A stretch of 64,000 bases of DNA, taken from the NCBI RefSeq assembly GCF_018449575.1, contig NZ_JAAVUT010000003.1, positions 186,001 to 250,000 of the forward strand. Reading direction: 5' to 3'. Shown piece after piece: positions 18,996 to 28,700 of the stretch (within the stretch, counting starts at the first letter, position 1; the number at the start of each line of letters is the position of its first letter). This DNA comes from Sodalis sp. dw_96. Its GTDB lineage: Bacteria > Pseudomonadota > Gammaproteobacteria > Enterobacterales > Enterobacteriaceae. The notes beneath the pieces were generated by a model. The model did not search any database. It was not told the origin of the DNA and saw only the letters and a program-made list of their open reading frames with translations. Position numbers and translations under genes: made by a program.

Positions 18996-19118
18996 TTAAT
19001 AATGGCGATGATACCCGCCGCCGTCATGGCCGCGGCCACCCCACGGTCCTGGCCAGAAACAGCCGCTCAAAGCGACACTGAGCATAATAATCCCGAGGTA
19101 AGTTAAAATACGACGCAT
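18996..19118 (-). CDS. Small Gly/His-rich lipoprotein (40 aa)
   Basis: A 40-codon frame with start ATG at 19118, preceded at 7 nt by GGAG, and with a strong terminator 30 bp after its stop. The protein begins MRRIL, has a hydrophobic core and a lipobox LSGC with Cys at residue 20, and ends in a 20-residue mature part rich in Gly, His, Trp and Pro. It should be exported and lipidated. I do not recognise the family with certainty; similar small lipoproteins occur in enterobacteria with unknown roles. The His content could suggest metal binding, which is speculation. Confidence 0.75.
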   Translation of the reverse strand: MRRILTYLGIIMLSVALSGCFWPGPWGGRGHDGGGYHRHY

Positions 19119-19379
19119 TGGCAAGCTCCAGTTAATTAAGTATTGCATACCCCATGATAATTGACCTTAATGAATAATAGGTCAATAAGAGTAACCGTAA
19201 AAATAGTTATTAGAAATGTGTCAAATTACGATTATTAACGAGGAGGGAGTTTCTCGAAGATATATTAAACATACTCTCTATTTAGAAATAAGAAAAGACT
19301 TAAATTAAAATAATTATTTTGCTTTTTCAGATAAATCTATATTAGCGAAATAGCGCGGTAAAATACAGGGAAACTCGGT
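19119..19379. other. AT-rich intergenic region upstream of the small lipoprotein
   Basis: Between the lipoprotein start and the terminator of the DUF1471 gene. Very AT-rich, with no coding frame. It should contain the lipoprotein promoter; no specific operator was recognised. Confidence 0.4.
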
Positions 19380-19418
19380 AAAAAAAAAGCGTTCGCTAAA
19401 TTTCTCGCAAACGCTTTT
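19380..19418 (-). terminator. Rho-independent terminator of the DUF1471 gene
   Basis: On the minus strand, GAAAAGCGTT pairs with AACGCTTTT around a short imperfect inner stem, followed by an uninterrupted run of nine T residues. It lies about 55 bp after the DUF1471 stop. Confidence 0.8.
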
Positions 19419-19471
19419 CAGAAAGACCGGCTAAGCGGATAAAAAATGTGCCGACTTTGTTAGGGGGCTCA

Positions 19472-19726
19472 TTATTCATACACCACCGACGTGCTGTGCA
19501 TATTCCGCTGTCCGGAAACAGAGGTCATCGGATAGGAACGGGTTCCATCGGGCACGGCTTTTTCATTCAAACCGCCGGGCGCCGATGTTGACAGGACCGA
19601 GCCGGCGCTGATAACCGTGGCATGCGCCTGCCCCGCTATCTGGGTGGTTATCTGTTCAGCGGCGAAACCGCCGAAAGACAAGACCCCTAAGACAATGGCC
19701 AAACTCACTGATTGTATCTTACTCAT
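19472..19726 (-). CDS. BhsA/McbA/YdgH-family small exported protein (DUF1471)
   Basis: Small protein (84 aa) with an N-terminal signal peptide (MSKIQSVSLAIVLGVLSFGG, cleavage after FAA near residue 23). The DUF1471 domain ends in the typical YPMTSVSGQRNMHSTSVVYE block, comparable to BhsA and McbA endings. Relatives are periplasmic or outer-membrane stress and biofilm proteins. It has its own terminator and is divergent from the TetR-type gene, with palindromic operator candidates 53 and 109 bp upstream of its start, so TetR control is likely but inferred. I cannot tell which paralogue it is. Confidence 0.85.
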   Translation of the reverse strand: MSKIQSVSLAIVLGVLSFGGFAAEQITTQIAGQAHATVISAGSVLSTSAPGGLNEKAVPDGTRSYPMTSVSGQRNMHSTSVVYE

Positions 19727-19778
19727 GGTGCTTGCTCCTCACGGCGGCAATGATGGTTTTCAACCGGCCGTAAATTTA

Positions 19779-19792
19779 TTAACATTCGCTAA
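19779..19792. promoter_or_regulatory. Operator-like palindrome 1
   Basis: TTAACATTCGCTAA, whose reverse complement fits TTAnnGAnnGTTAA shared with four other sites in this region. It is 53 bp upstream of the DUF1471 start, at a promoter position. Confidence 0.5.
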
Positions 19793-19834
19793 GTAAATGG
19801 TAGTACAAGCGGCAAAGAGTATCAAGTAAATAAT

Positions 19835-19848
19835 ATAATGATCGTTAA
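19835..19848. promoter_or_regulatory. Operator-like palindrome 2
   Basis: ATAATGATCGTTAA, nearly identical to the sites at 20145 and 20323. It starts 56 bp after palindrome 1, mirroring the 55-bp spacing of palindromes 3 and 4. Confidence 0.55.
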
Positions 19849-20007
19849 TTTAAAAGTTAATATATTGATTTATAGTTATTTATTCTAGTTTAGCCGCCAG
19901 AATGTTTTCTCTGTGCCCACCCGGCCTCCGCCGTCATCGCGGCGAAGGTTCACCACCGCTGCGGCAAGGCGGTCGACTCCGATAAACAAAGCAGCCGAAG
20001 GGCTGTT

Positions 20008-20040
20008 GGAGTTTGTTGACAAGGTGTCCGGCCGGGGCAG
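20008..20040. repeat. Second copy of the dispersed intergenic repeat core
   Basis: Inverted relative to 1711-1743, with about 27 of 31 aligned positions the same by eye. It sits between the two promoter-like halves of the DUF1471/TetR intergenic region. No coding potential. Confidence 0.5.
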
Positions 20041-20089
20041 GAAGCGGAGCCAAGCGGGTGGGGCTGTTTTAGATTAGTTCAACTGTTTA

Positions 20090-20103
20090 TTAACGTTCGA
20101 TAA
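20090..20103. promoter_or_regulatory. Operator-like palindrome 3
   Basis: TTAACGTTCGATAA, close to palindrome 1 and preceded by the same TTAT. It fits the shared TTAnnGAnnGTTAA pattern on the opposite strand. Confidence 0.45.
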
Positions 20104-20144
20104 TAAAATATTAATGGTAAATGTGACTGGGATCAACTAAAATT

Positions 20145-20158
20145 TTAATGATCATTAA
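20145..20158. promoter_or_regulatory. Operator-like palindrome 4
   Basis: TTAATGATCATTAA is a perfect 14-bp palindrome about 215 bp upstream of the TetR-type start. Confidence 0.6.
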
Positions 20159-20322
20159 TATAATAACTATATAATTGATTTAGTAAACGAAACGTATTAA
20201 TGCTTTGCCTGTTTGTTCGGATCCGGTTGAAAAAAATCCGGCTGTGGCATGGCGTAATACAGTTACATTTCTAATGAATTTAACATTTTTTGCCGTAATG
20301 ACAAAAACAGGTTGTAATTTTT

Positions 20323-20336
20323 TTAATGATCGTTAA
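20323..20336. promoter_or_regulatory. Operator-like palindrome 5, adjacent to tetR-type gene
   Basis: TTAATGATCGTTAA ends 38 bp before the TetR-type ATG, a usual place for an autoregulatory TetR operator. Confidence 0.65.
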
Positions 20337-20374
20337 TTATATGGTGATGGCATTTTTTGCTAAGAGAGGACCTT

Positions 20375-21043
20375 ATGAGTACTGATCATGTTGTGTCCGC
20401 CAAAAAGGGACGCGGACGTCCAAAACAATTCGATCGTGACGATGCGCTGGACAAGGCGCTTGAGTTGTTTTGGCGCCATGGCTATGAAGCGACTTCGCTG
20501 GCCGACTTGGTTGAGGCAACAGGCGCGAAGGCACCGACATTGTACGGTGAATTCGGCAATAAAGAAGGGTTGTTCCGTGCGGCGGCTGAACGTTACATGA
20601 CGAAATTCGCCGAACGGGGCAGGGCGCTGCTGACCAATCCGAACTGCACGGTGTCGGAAGCAACGGAAGATTTCATGCGCGATACGGCGGCGCTCTATAC
20701 CGATAAAAACCTGCCGTCGGGCTGTTTTCTTATCTGTACCTCCGCGGCGCTTTCTTCCCAGTCGGACGATGTGGCCCAAATGCTGAGAGCGCGCCATCAT
20801 TTCCAGGAAAATATGCTGGCGGATTTCCTGCGGGCGCGGCAGGTCAAGGGCGATATATCCCCGGCGGCCGATATTCACACCCTGGCTAAATACCTGATGT
20901 GTATCATGCAGGGCATGGCGGTGCAGGCTCGTGACGGAGCAACCCAGGAAGAACTGGATAATATCGTCTCCACGCTGATGGCCGTCTGGCCTGATCTCAC
21001 CAGCGCCGGTATTGATAAAGCCCGGATTGCGGTGGAAGCCTGA
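20375..21043 (+). CDS. TetR/AcrR-family transcriptional regulator
   Basis: TetR-type repressor (222 aa). The N-terminal helix-turn-helix covers about residues 15-60, preceded by a basic KKGRGRPKQFDRDDAL segment and including the ATSLADLVEATGAKAPTLYGEF recognition region. The C-terminal helical domain is of the TetR_C_16 or AefR-like kind. ATG 20375 follows GAGAGGA; a TTG-type start 6 codons earlier is less likely. Divergent from the DUF1471 gene, convergent with the RND efflux operon. Five related palindromes in the upstream region are candidate operators, so autorepression and control of the DUF1471 gene are likely. The inducer is unknown. Confidence 0.9.
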   Translation: MSTDHVVSAKKGRGRPKQFDRDDALDKALELFWRHGYEATSLADLVEATGAKAPTLYGEFGNKEGLFRAAAERYMTKFAERGRALLTNPNCTVSEATEDFMRDTAALYTDKNLPSGCFLICTSAALSSQSDDVAQMLRARHHFQENMLADFLRARQVKGDISPAADIHTLAKYLMCIMQGMAVQARDGATQEELDNIVSTLMAVWPDLTSAGIDKARIAVEA

Positions 21044-21177
21044 GGCAAGACGTGCGGACCATAACGCCGCCGACCCGTCCTGAAACGGCTCGGCACGGCC
21101 GCGGAATTGTCGGGGTTGTGTTAATAAGCAGTGCAGATAAGCAGTACAGGTAAAGCAGTGTGATCCCACCAAGCCGT

Positions 21178-21206
21178 TGTCCGGCATCGAAGCGTAATGC
21201 CGGACA
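21178..21206. terminator. Perfect 10-bp hairpin between tetR-type gene and efflux operon
   Basis: TGTCCGGCAT, nine bases, ATGCCGGACA. It abuts the stop codon of the outer-membrane channel gene. There is no T-run on either strand, so it could be a transcript-end or REP-like stability hairpin rather than a classic terminator. Just before it, 21125-21160 has three degenerate copies of an AAGCAGTGCAGAT-like 13-mer. Confidence 0.5.
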
Positions 21207-21207
21207 T

Positions 21208-22626
21208 TCAGGGCTGCATTCCTTCCCCATGCCATCCTCCACCCAGAGCCGCAATCAACTGAACGCTGGCCACCCACTGCGTGCTGCGCAGGGACAGCAA
21301 ATTTTGCTGCTGTGAAAGGCTGGTATTCTGCGTCGTGGCGACATCCAGATAATCTATCATGCCGGCCTGGTATTGATTGTAGGTCACCCGTGCGGACTCC
21401 TGGGCCGACTCGGCGGCGCGCTGCTGCGCGGCGGTTTCCTGTTCCAGCGTCGAGAGTTCCACCAGGTAATTTTCCACTTCCTGGAACGCATCCAATACCG
21501 ATTGCCGATAGCTGGCGACGCTGGCGTCATATGCGGCCTGTGCCTGTTCCACGCCGGCCTTGGTGGCGCCGAAATCCAAGAGGGTGCCGCTCAGCTGCGG
21601 TCCCAGCGACCAGACCCGGTTCGGCATGGAAATAAGGTTATGCAGCACCGAACTTTGAAAACCTCCGCTGGCGCTCAGGGTCAGGTCGGGGTAATAAGCC
21701 GCCTGCGCCACGCCGATCGCGGCGTTGGCCGCCGCGACGCTTCGCTCCGCATAAGCGATATCCGGCCGCCGTTGCAGTAGTTGCGCCGGCAATTCCACCG
21801 GTGTGCGCGGCAGGGTAGCGGTTAGGGGCGCGGCGGGCAGGCTGAATTGCGCCGGTGCTTTCCCCATTAACACCGCAATGGCGTGTTCCAACTGCGCGCG
21901 CTGCCATTGCAGATCCAGCGCCGAGGCGCGGGCGCTCTCCAACTGGGTCTGCGCCTGGGCAAGCGTAGCGCGAGACTCGCTGCCGGCACGGTATTTATTG
22001 TTTATGATCTGGAGGTAGCGATCATACGCCGCGATGCTTTGTTGATAGAGGGCGATCTGCTGGTCCATCACCCGCAGCTGAAAATAATCCTGCGCCAGTT
22101 CAGATTGGGCGCTCAGGGTGATATTGGCCAGTTCAGCGGCGCTGGCCTGTGCGTTGGCCTGATTCTCTTCCAGCGTGCGGCGCAGTTTACCCCAGATATC
22201 CAGCTCCCAGCTGGCGCTGACCTCGGCACTGTGGGCGGTGGTGGCGGAACTGGCGGTACCGCTGCGGGTGGTGCCGGCGGTGCCTGTTACCGTAGGATAA
22301 AGATTGGCCCGCGAAGCGGCGCTCAATGCCCGAGCCTGTCGATAAAGCGCGTCGTATTGCGCTACGTTTTGATTGGATATTTTCACCTGGCGCAGTAAGC
22401 TGGACAGGACCGGATCCTGATAGACCCCCCACCACTCTCCTTTGTCCGCCTGATCCTGCGGCACCGCCTGCGTCCAGCCTTTCGCCTGTTTGAACTGGGC
22501 CGGCGCCTGGACCGCCGGGCGTCGGTAATCCGGCCCTACCATACAACCGTTCAGGCAGCCGGCCAGTAACAGCATGACGGTTAAAGGGAGCAGCTTCATG
22601 GCGGGCAGTCCGGGTTTTTTTAGCAT
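21208..22626 (-). CDS. Outer-membrane efflux channel lipoprotein (NodT/OprM family)
   Basis: TolC-superfamily channel (472 aa) with a signal sequence and lipobox LLAGC, then the MVGPDYRRPAV start typical of mature NodT/OprM proteins. The rest is two repeated OEP coiled-coil domains (for example ELAQDYFQLRVMDQQIALY, and a DAFQEVENYL segment near the end). The start could be the first ATG (22626) or an internal ATG at 22599 nearer the signal core. It closes the efflux operon at the position taken in E. coli by mdtD, so this pump would carry its own outer-membrane exit, like MuxABC-OpmB of Pseudomonas. Confidence 0.88.
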   Translation of the reverse strand: MLKKPGLPAMKLLPLTVMLLLAGCLNGCMVGPDYRRPAVQAPAQFKQAKGWTQAVPQDQADKGEWWGVYQDPVLSSLLRQVKISNQNVAQYDALYRQARALSAASRANLYPTVTGTAGTTRSGTASSATTAHSAEVSASWELDIWGKLRRTLEENQANAQASAAELANITLSAQSELAQDYFQLRVMDQQIALYQQSIAAYDRYLQIINNKYRAGSESRATLAQAQTQLESARASALDLQWQRAQLEHAIAVLMGKAPAQFSLPAAPLTATLPRTPVELPAQLLQRRPDIAYAERSVAAANAAIGVAQAAYYPDLTLSASGGFQSSVLHNLISMPNRVWSLGPQLSGTLLDFGATKAGVEQAQAAYDASVASYRQSVLDAFQEVENYLVELSTLEQETAAQQRAAESAQESARVTYNQYQAGMIDYLDVATTQNTSLSQQQNLLSLRSTQWVASVQLIAALGGGWHGEGMQP

Positions 22627-22647
22627 AATTCCATCGTCGTTATCAGG

Positions 22648-25600
22648 TTAAACCGCGTCGCGCTTAGCGTAGCGCCGCCAGACTCGTCGGCTGCCACGGC
22701 TCAGGCGATCCATGTAGAGATATACCACCGGGGTGGTGAACAGGGTCAGCAATTGGCTCAACGCCAGGCCGCCGGCAATGGCCATTCCCAGCGGGCGGCG
22801 GAGATCCGCGTCGCCGCCGCTGCCCAACGCCAGCGGCAAGGCGCCGAAAAAGGCCGCCAGCGTGGTCATCATGATCGGTCTGAAACGCATCAGGCAGGCC
22901 TGGGTTATGGCCTGTTGAGGAGTCAACCCTTGCGTGCGCTCCGCCGCCAGCGCGAAATCGATCATCATAATGGCGTTTTTCTTCACGATGCCGATGAGCA
23001 GTAAAATACCGATCAGGGCGATAACCGTGAGCTGCGTGCCGGTGATCAGCAGTAATAGCAGCGCCCCCAGGCCGGCGGAGGGCAGGGTGGATAGAATGGT
23101 CAACGGGTGGATATAACTCTCATAGAGCATGCCCAGCACGATATAAACCGCCGCCAGGGCCGCGAGAATCAGCCAGGGCATCGAGGCGGCCAGGGACGTG
23201 AAGGCCTTGGCGGTCCCCTGGAAACCGGACTGGATGGTATCCGGCAGGCCGATCTGCGCCATGGCGGTTTTGATGAGCCCTTGCGCCTGTTCCAGCGAAA
23301 CCCCGTCCGCCAGGTTGAACGCCACGGTGCTGGTGGCTGATTGCCCCTGGTGCGCCACTGATAAAGGCGTATTGGCGCCGCTGAAGCTGGCGAAAGCGGA
23401 CAGCGGAATTTGTTTGCCGTCGTCGTTCACCACCAGCAGTTCATTGAGGACCGACGGATCGGCGGTAAAACTGCTGTCCAGGGTCATGACCACATGGTAT
23501 TGGTTCAGCGTCTTATAGCGGGTGGCTACCTGCCGCTGGCTGAAAGCATTGTTCAACAGGGTATCCAGCATCTTGACGTCCACCCCCAGCCGGGTGGCTT
23601 TGTCGCGATCGATGTTAAGCATCACTTCCTGGCCGCCGGTTTGGGCATCGCTGTCCACGCCGGTCAACTGCGGTATTTTTTCCAGCGCCGCCTGCACCTT
23701 GGGCGTCCAGATTCGCAGTTGGGCCAGATCGTCCGCCTGCAGGCTGAATTGATACAGGGCATTGGCGCTGCGCCCGCCGATACGTAAATCCTGCGCCGGC
23801 ATTAAAAACAGCTGGACACCCGCCTGGTTACGGGTTTTAGCGCTCAGCCGGTTCGCCACCTGCGTGGCATCGGCGTCCCGCTGGCTGAAGTCTTTCAAAT
23901 GCACAAAAAAATTGGCCGTATTGCGCGAACCGAATCCGCCGCTGCCCATGGATGCCAGCACGCCGTCCACCGCCGGATCCTGCTGCACCAGCTTGGAGAA
24001 TTCCGCCAGCTTGGGTTTCATCTGTTGAAACGACACGTTCTGATCGGCGCGCAGCATACCCATCAGCAAACCGGTATCCTGGTTGGGGAAGAAGCCTTTC
24101 TGTACCACCGTATAAAGAAAAATATTCAGGACGATGGTAAGCAGCAGTGTGAGCAGCGTAAATCCCTGGTGGCGCATCACCCAGGCCAGCGCCAATGAGT
24201 AACCCGCCAGCAACCGCGCCAGGCCCCGTTCGATCAGCAGATACAGGCGGGGTGGCCGGCGGGTGGGGGGCGCTTTACGCTTCAGCAGGCGCGAGCATAG
24301 CATCGGCGTCAGGCTGAGGGATATCAGCATGGAAATCAACAGCGAGACGGTGAGGGTAACGGCAAATTCCCTAAATAAACGCCCGACGATACTGCCCATC
24401 AGCAAAATGGGGATAAACACCGCTACCAGCGATACCGTCATGGCCAGCACGGTGAAACTGACCTCTTTCGCCCCCCTCAGCGATGCCCGCACCGGACCGA
24501 GCCCTTCCTCGATATAACGGGTGATATTTTCCAGCACCACGATGGCGTCATCCACCACAAAGCCAGTGGAGATAATCAGCGCCATCAGCGATAGGTTATC
24601 CAGACTGTAGCCCAGCAGATACATGACCGCGCAGGTGCCGATCAACGACACCGGCAACGCCAGCGCGGGGATCACCACCGCCTGCAGATTGCGTAAAAAG
24701 ATGAATACCACGCCGATCACCAGGGCGATGGCAATCAACAGCGTTTCTTCGGTGGCACGCAAGGATGAGCGAATCGTAGGCGATCGATCGATGACGATAT
24801 TCAGGCTGACGTCGCCGGGCAGCGTGGCGGCCAATGCCGGTACCCGGGCCTTGATGGCGTCGATGGTTTCCAGCATATTGGCGCCGGCCTGGCGGGTAAC
24901 GCCTATCATCACCGCCGGGGTCTGGTTGTAAAAACCGACATTGTATTTATCTTCCACCGAGTCATAGACATTGGCCACATCCCCCAGTCGCACGGCATGG
25001 CCGTTCCGGTAGCTGACGATAAGCGTACGGTAGTCCCGGGCCTGATCCAACTGACCGTTGCCGTCCACCAGCCAGGACTGATGATCTCCTTCCAACATTC
25101 CCTTGGGTAAGTTGGTGGTGCTGTCGGCGATGGCGCTGCGAATGGTATCCAGGGAAAGGCCGAAATGGGTAATCATCTGCGGCCGTAAATCGATACGCAC
25201 CGCCGGCAGCGAACTGCCCACGACAGAGACCTGCCCGACCCCGTCCACCTGGGCGATTTTCTGCTGTAGCTGGCTGGAGGCCAAATCATACAGTTCGCCG
25301 CTGCTGCGGGTGGCGGAGGTCAGCGCCAGCATCACGATGGGGGCATCGGACGGATTGGCCTTACGGTAGGTGGGCAACGAGGGCATGCTGCTGGGCAGCA
25401 GGCTGCGCGCGGCATTAATCGCCGCCTGCACATCCCGCGCCGCGCCGTTGATATCCCGATCGAGATCGAACTGCAAAATAACGGTGGTTGAGCTTTGGGA
25501 ACTGTTGGAGGTCATCTCGCTGATGCCGGCGATTTGCCCCAGCGCCCGTTCCAGCGGGGTGGCCACCGTGGCGGCCATGGTTTCCGGACTGGCGCCGGGC

Positions 25601-25752
25601 AGGCTGGCGCTGACCATAATGGTGGGGAAATCCACCTGCGGCAGCGGCGCCACCGGCAGCAGACGATAGCCCAGGATGCCGAGCAGCAGGATGGCCGCGG
25701 TCAGCAACAGGGTGGCCACCGGACGGAAGATAAATACCCGGGAGATATTCAT
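22648..25752 (-). CDS. mdtC: RND efflux transporter, MdtC type
   Basis: Inner-membrane proton-driven pump subunit (1034 aa) with twelve predicted helices and two large periplasmic loops. The N terminus is [17 protein letters not shown]; the TM4 proton-relay pair is in STGFVVDDAIVVLEN. The ATG shares one base with the stop of the preceding RND gene (TAATG). The pair of non-identical RND subunits is characteristic of MdtB/MdtC heterotrimers (MuxB/MuxC in Pseudomonas). Substrates in E. coli include bile salts and novobiocin; here unknown. Confidence 0.9.
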   Translation of the reverse strand: MNISRVFIFRPVATLLLTAAILLLGILGYRLLPVAPLPQVDFPTIMVSASLPGASPETMAATVATPLERALGQIAGISEMTSNSSQSSTTVILQFDLDRDINGAARDVQAAINAARSLLPSSMPSLPTYRKANPSDAPIVMLALTSATRSSGELYDLASSQLQQKIAQVDGVGQVSVVGSSLPAVRIDLRPQMITHFGLSLDTIRSAIADSTTNLPKGMLEGDHQSWLVDGNGQLDQARDYRTLIVSYRNGHAVRLGDVANVYDSVEDKYNVGFYNQTPAVMIGVTRQAGANMLETIDAIKARVPALAATLPGDVSLNIVIDRSPTIRSSLRATEETLLIAIALVIGVVFIFLRNLQAVVIPALALPVSLIGTCAVMYLLGYSLDNLSLMALIISTGFVVDDAIVVLENITRYIEEGLGPVRASLRGAKEVSFTVLAMTVSLVAVFIPILLMGSIVGRLFREFAVTLTVSLLISMLISLSLTPMLCSRLLKRKAPPTRRPPRLYLLIERGLARLLAGYSLALAWVMRHQGFTLLTLLLTIVLNIFLYTVVQKGFFPNQDTGLLMGMLRADQNVSFQQMKPKLAEFSKLVQQDPAVDGVLASMGSGGFGSRNTANFFVHLKDFSQRDADATQVANRLSAKTRNQAGVQLFLMPAQDLRIGGRSANALYQFSLQADDLAQLRIWTPKVQAALEKIPQLTGVDSDAQTGGQEVMLNIDRDKATRLGVDVKMLDTLLNNAFSQRQVATRYKTLNQYHVVMTLDSSFTADPSVLNELLVVNDDGKQIPLSAFASFSGANTPLSVAHQGQSATSTVAFNLADGVSLEQAQGLIKTAMAQIGLPDTIQSGFQGTAKAFTSLAASMPWLILAALAAVYIVLGMLYESYIHPLTILSTLPSAGLGALLLLLITGTQLTVIALIGILLLIGIVKKNAIMMIDFALAAERTQGLTPQQAITQACLMRFRPIMMTTLAAFFGALPLALGSGGDADLRRPLGMAIAGGLALSQLLTLFTTPVVYLYMDRLSRGSRRVWRRYAKRDAV

Positions 25753-28700
25753 TAGCGCGCCTGCCGGCCGAACCGCTGCCATACCTGCCGGCTGCGTTGA
25801 GACAACCGATCAAACCCCAGATAAATAACCGGCGTTGAGAACAGGGTCAGCACCTGGCTGAATATCAGCCCGCCGACAATCACCAGCCCCAGAGGTCTCC
25901 TGAGCTCCGCCCCCGACCCATGGGCCAGCATCAGCGGCAGAGCGCCCAGCAGGGCCGCCATGGTGGTCATCATTATGGGACGAAAGCGCAGCAGGCACGC
26001 CTGGTGGATGGCGTCCCGCGGGGAGAGATGCTGTTTATGCTCCGCCTCGAGGGCGAAATCTATCATCATGATGGCGTTCTTTTTAACAATGCCGATGAGC
26101 AGAATGACGCCGATCAACGCAATCAGGCTGAATTCGGTATTGGCGAACAGTAAGGTCAGCAGGGCGCCCACCGCCGCCGAAGGCAGGGTGGACAAAATGG
26201 TCACCGGATGAATAAAACTCTCATAAAGAATGCCCAGCACCACATACATGGTCAGCAACGCCGCCAGGATCAGCCACAGGGTGTTGTCGGTGGAGCTTTG
26301 AAACGCCGAGGCCTCTCCCTGATAACGCAGGGTGATGGTGTCCGGCAGTTTTATCTGGCTGCTGACGCGGGTTATGGCCTTTTGGGCATCCTCCAGCGTA
26401 TAGCCGTCCCGCAGATTAAACGAGAGCGTCACCGCCGGGAATTGATTCAGCCGTGCATACACTAGCGAACCGGTACGCAGATGAATATGGGCAATGGAAG
26501 TCAGCTTCACCATGCCGGTAGTGGAAGAAGAACCGGAATCGCTGGTGGTGCTACTGCTCGTGCTGCTACTGCTCGTGCTGCTACTGCTGGAAGACGTGGA
26601 ACTGCCGGATGTGCTTGACGTGCTGGTGCCGGTGGAAGAATCGGTGCTGCTGGTGGAACCGGCGGCCAGATAGATATCATCCAGCGACGCCGGCGACTGC
26701 TGATATTTCGGTTCGACTTCCAACACCACGCGATATTGATTGGATTGGGTGAAGATGGTGGACACCAGCCGTTGCCCAAATGAATTGTACAACGCGGTAT
26801 CCACATCGGCGGCGGTAATGCCGTAACGGGCCGCCTCATCGCGGTTCAGCTCCACATAGGCCACCTGGCCCTGATCTTGTAGATTGCTCACCACATCGCT
26901 GAACGCCGGCTGTGCTTGCAGCGCCGCGACCATCCTGGGGGTCCAGTTCACCAGATTTTCGCTGTCGGCGTCATCAAGAGTGAATTGGTACTGGCTGGGC
27001 GTAACCTGATCGTTCACCGTAAGATCCTGAGCCGATTGCAGATACAGCCGGATACCGGCGACCTTTTGGGCGGCGGCCGTCAGTTGTGGAATGATGTCCT
27101 CCGCCCGCAGATCCCGATCGGCGAAGGGCTTGAGATTGATCTGCAGCCGTCCGCTGTTCAGGCTGGTATTGTTGCCGTCGATGCCGATGGTGGAGGAGAG
27201 GCTCGCCACCGAGGGGTTTTTCAGGATGACATCCGCCAGCCGCTGCTGGCGCGTGGCCATTTCGTTAAAAGACACATCCTGGGAGGCAATGGTGATGCCT
27301 TGAATCAGCCCGGTATCTTCAGTGGGGAAAAATCCCTTCGGCACGATCACATACAGCAGGGCGGTAAACAGCAGGGTCGCCAGGGCCACCAGCAGGGTGA
27401 TGGTCTGATGGTCCAGAACAATGGACAGCAGGCGATCGTAACCGGCAATCATTCGATCGAATATCTGGCCGCCTTTGCGATTGAACCTGCTCTGCCGCTC
27501 TTCCGGAATATGATGCAGCAAATAACCGCACAGCATCGGCGTCAGGGTCAGCGACACCACCATGGAAACCAGGATCGATACCGCAAGGGTAATGGCAAAT
27601 TCACGGAACAGGCGCCCCACCACATCCCCCATGAATAACAGCGGGATCAGTACGGCGATAAGGGAAAACGTCAGGGAAATAATGGTGAAGCCTATCTGCG
27701 CCGATCCATTGAGCGCGGCCTGCATCGGCGTCTCACCGTCTTCCAGCCGGCGCGAGATATTCTCCACCACCACTATCGCATCGTCTATCACAAAGCCGGT
27801 GGCGACGGTCAGGGCCATCAGCGACAGGTTATTCAGGCTGAAACCCGCCAGATACATCACGCCGAACGTGCCCACCAGGGAAAGCGGCACGGCGATGCTG
27901 GGAATCAGGGTGGCGGCCAGGTTGCGCAGAAACAGGAACGTGACCATGACCACCAGGGCCACCGACAGCAGCAATTCAAACTGCACATCGCTGATGGAGG
28001 CGCGGATGGTCTGGGTCTGATCGGATAAAACAGTGACTTTGACCCCGTCCGGCAGCGCGGCCTGCAAGGCGGGAAGCTGGGCTTTAATCGCATCCACCAC
28101 CGATATGACATTGGCGCCGGGCTGACGCTGGACGCTGATAATAATGGCCGGCTGCCGGTTTGCCCAGGCGGACTGGTAAATGTTCTCTTCCGCCTCGTCG
28201 ATTTGCGCAATATCCCGCAGGCGCAACGCGGCGCCGTTCTGATACGAGAGGATCAAATTGCCGTACTGCGCCGCGGTGCGGAGCTGGTCGTTGGCGTCAA
28301 TGGTAATGGAATGGTGCTTGCCGTCGAATCCCCCTTTGGATCCGTTGACATTGCTATTGCCAATCAGGGTATTGACGTCTTCCAGGGTCAGATTGCGCGC
28401 CGCCAGGGCGCGGGGATCCATGCGCACCCGAATCGCCGGCTGATGGCCGCCGGCCAGCGTGACCATGCCGACCCCGGAAATCTGCGAAAGCTTCAGCGCG
28501 ATGCGGGTATTCACCAGATCCTGAACCTTAATTAACGGCAAGGTGTCGGAGGTGGCCGCCAGGGTAATCACCGCGGTATCCGCCGGATTGACCTTTTTAT
28601 AGGTGGGAGGATTGGGCAAGTCGTCGGGCAGCAGGCTATTGGCGGCGTTTATAGCGGCCTGCACTTCTTGTTCCGCCACGTCCAGAGACAGGTCCAGGGA

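Noticed and set aside
24263-25755. Several plus-strand frames opposite the mdtC-type gene
   Set aside because: Antisense shadows of a 1034-codon RND gene with conserved motifs.
26516-26660. Low-complexity DNA in mdtB as possible sequencing artefact or pseudogene sign
   Set aside because: The frame is open on both sides, the repeats are multiples of three, and the downstream RND motifs are intact.
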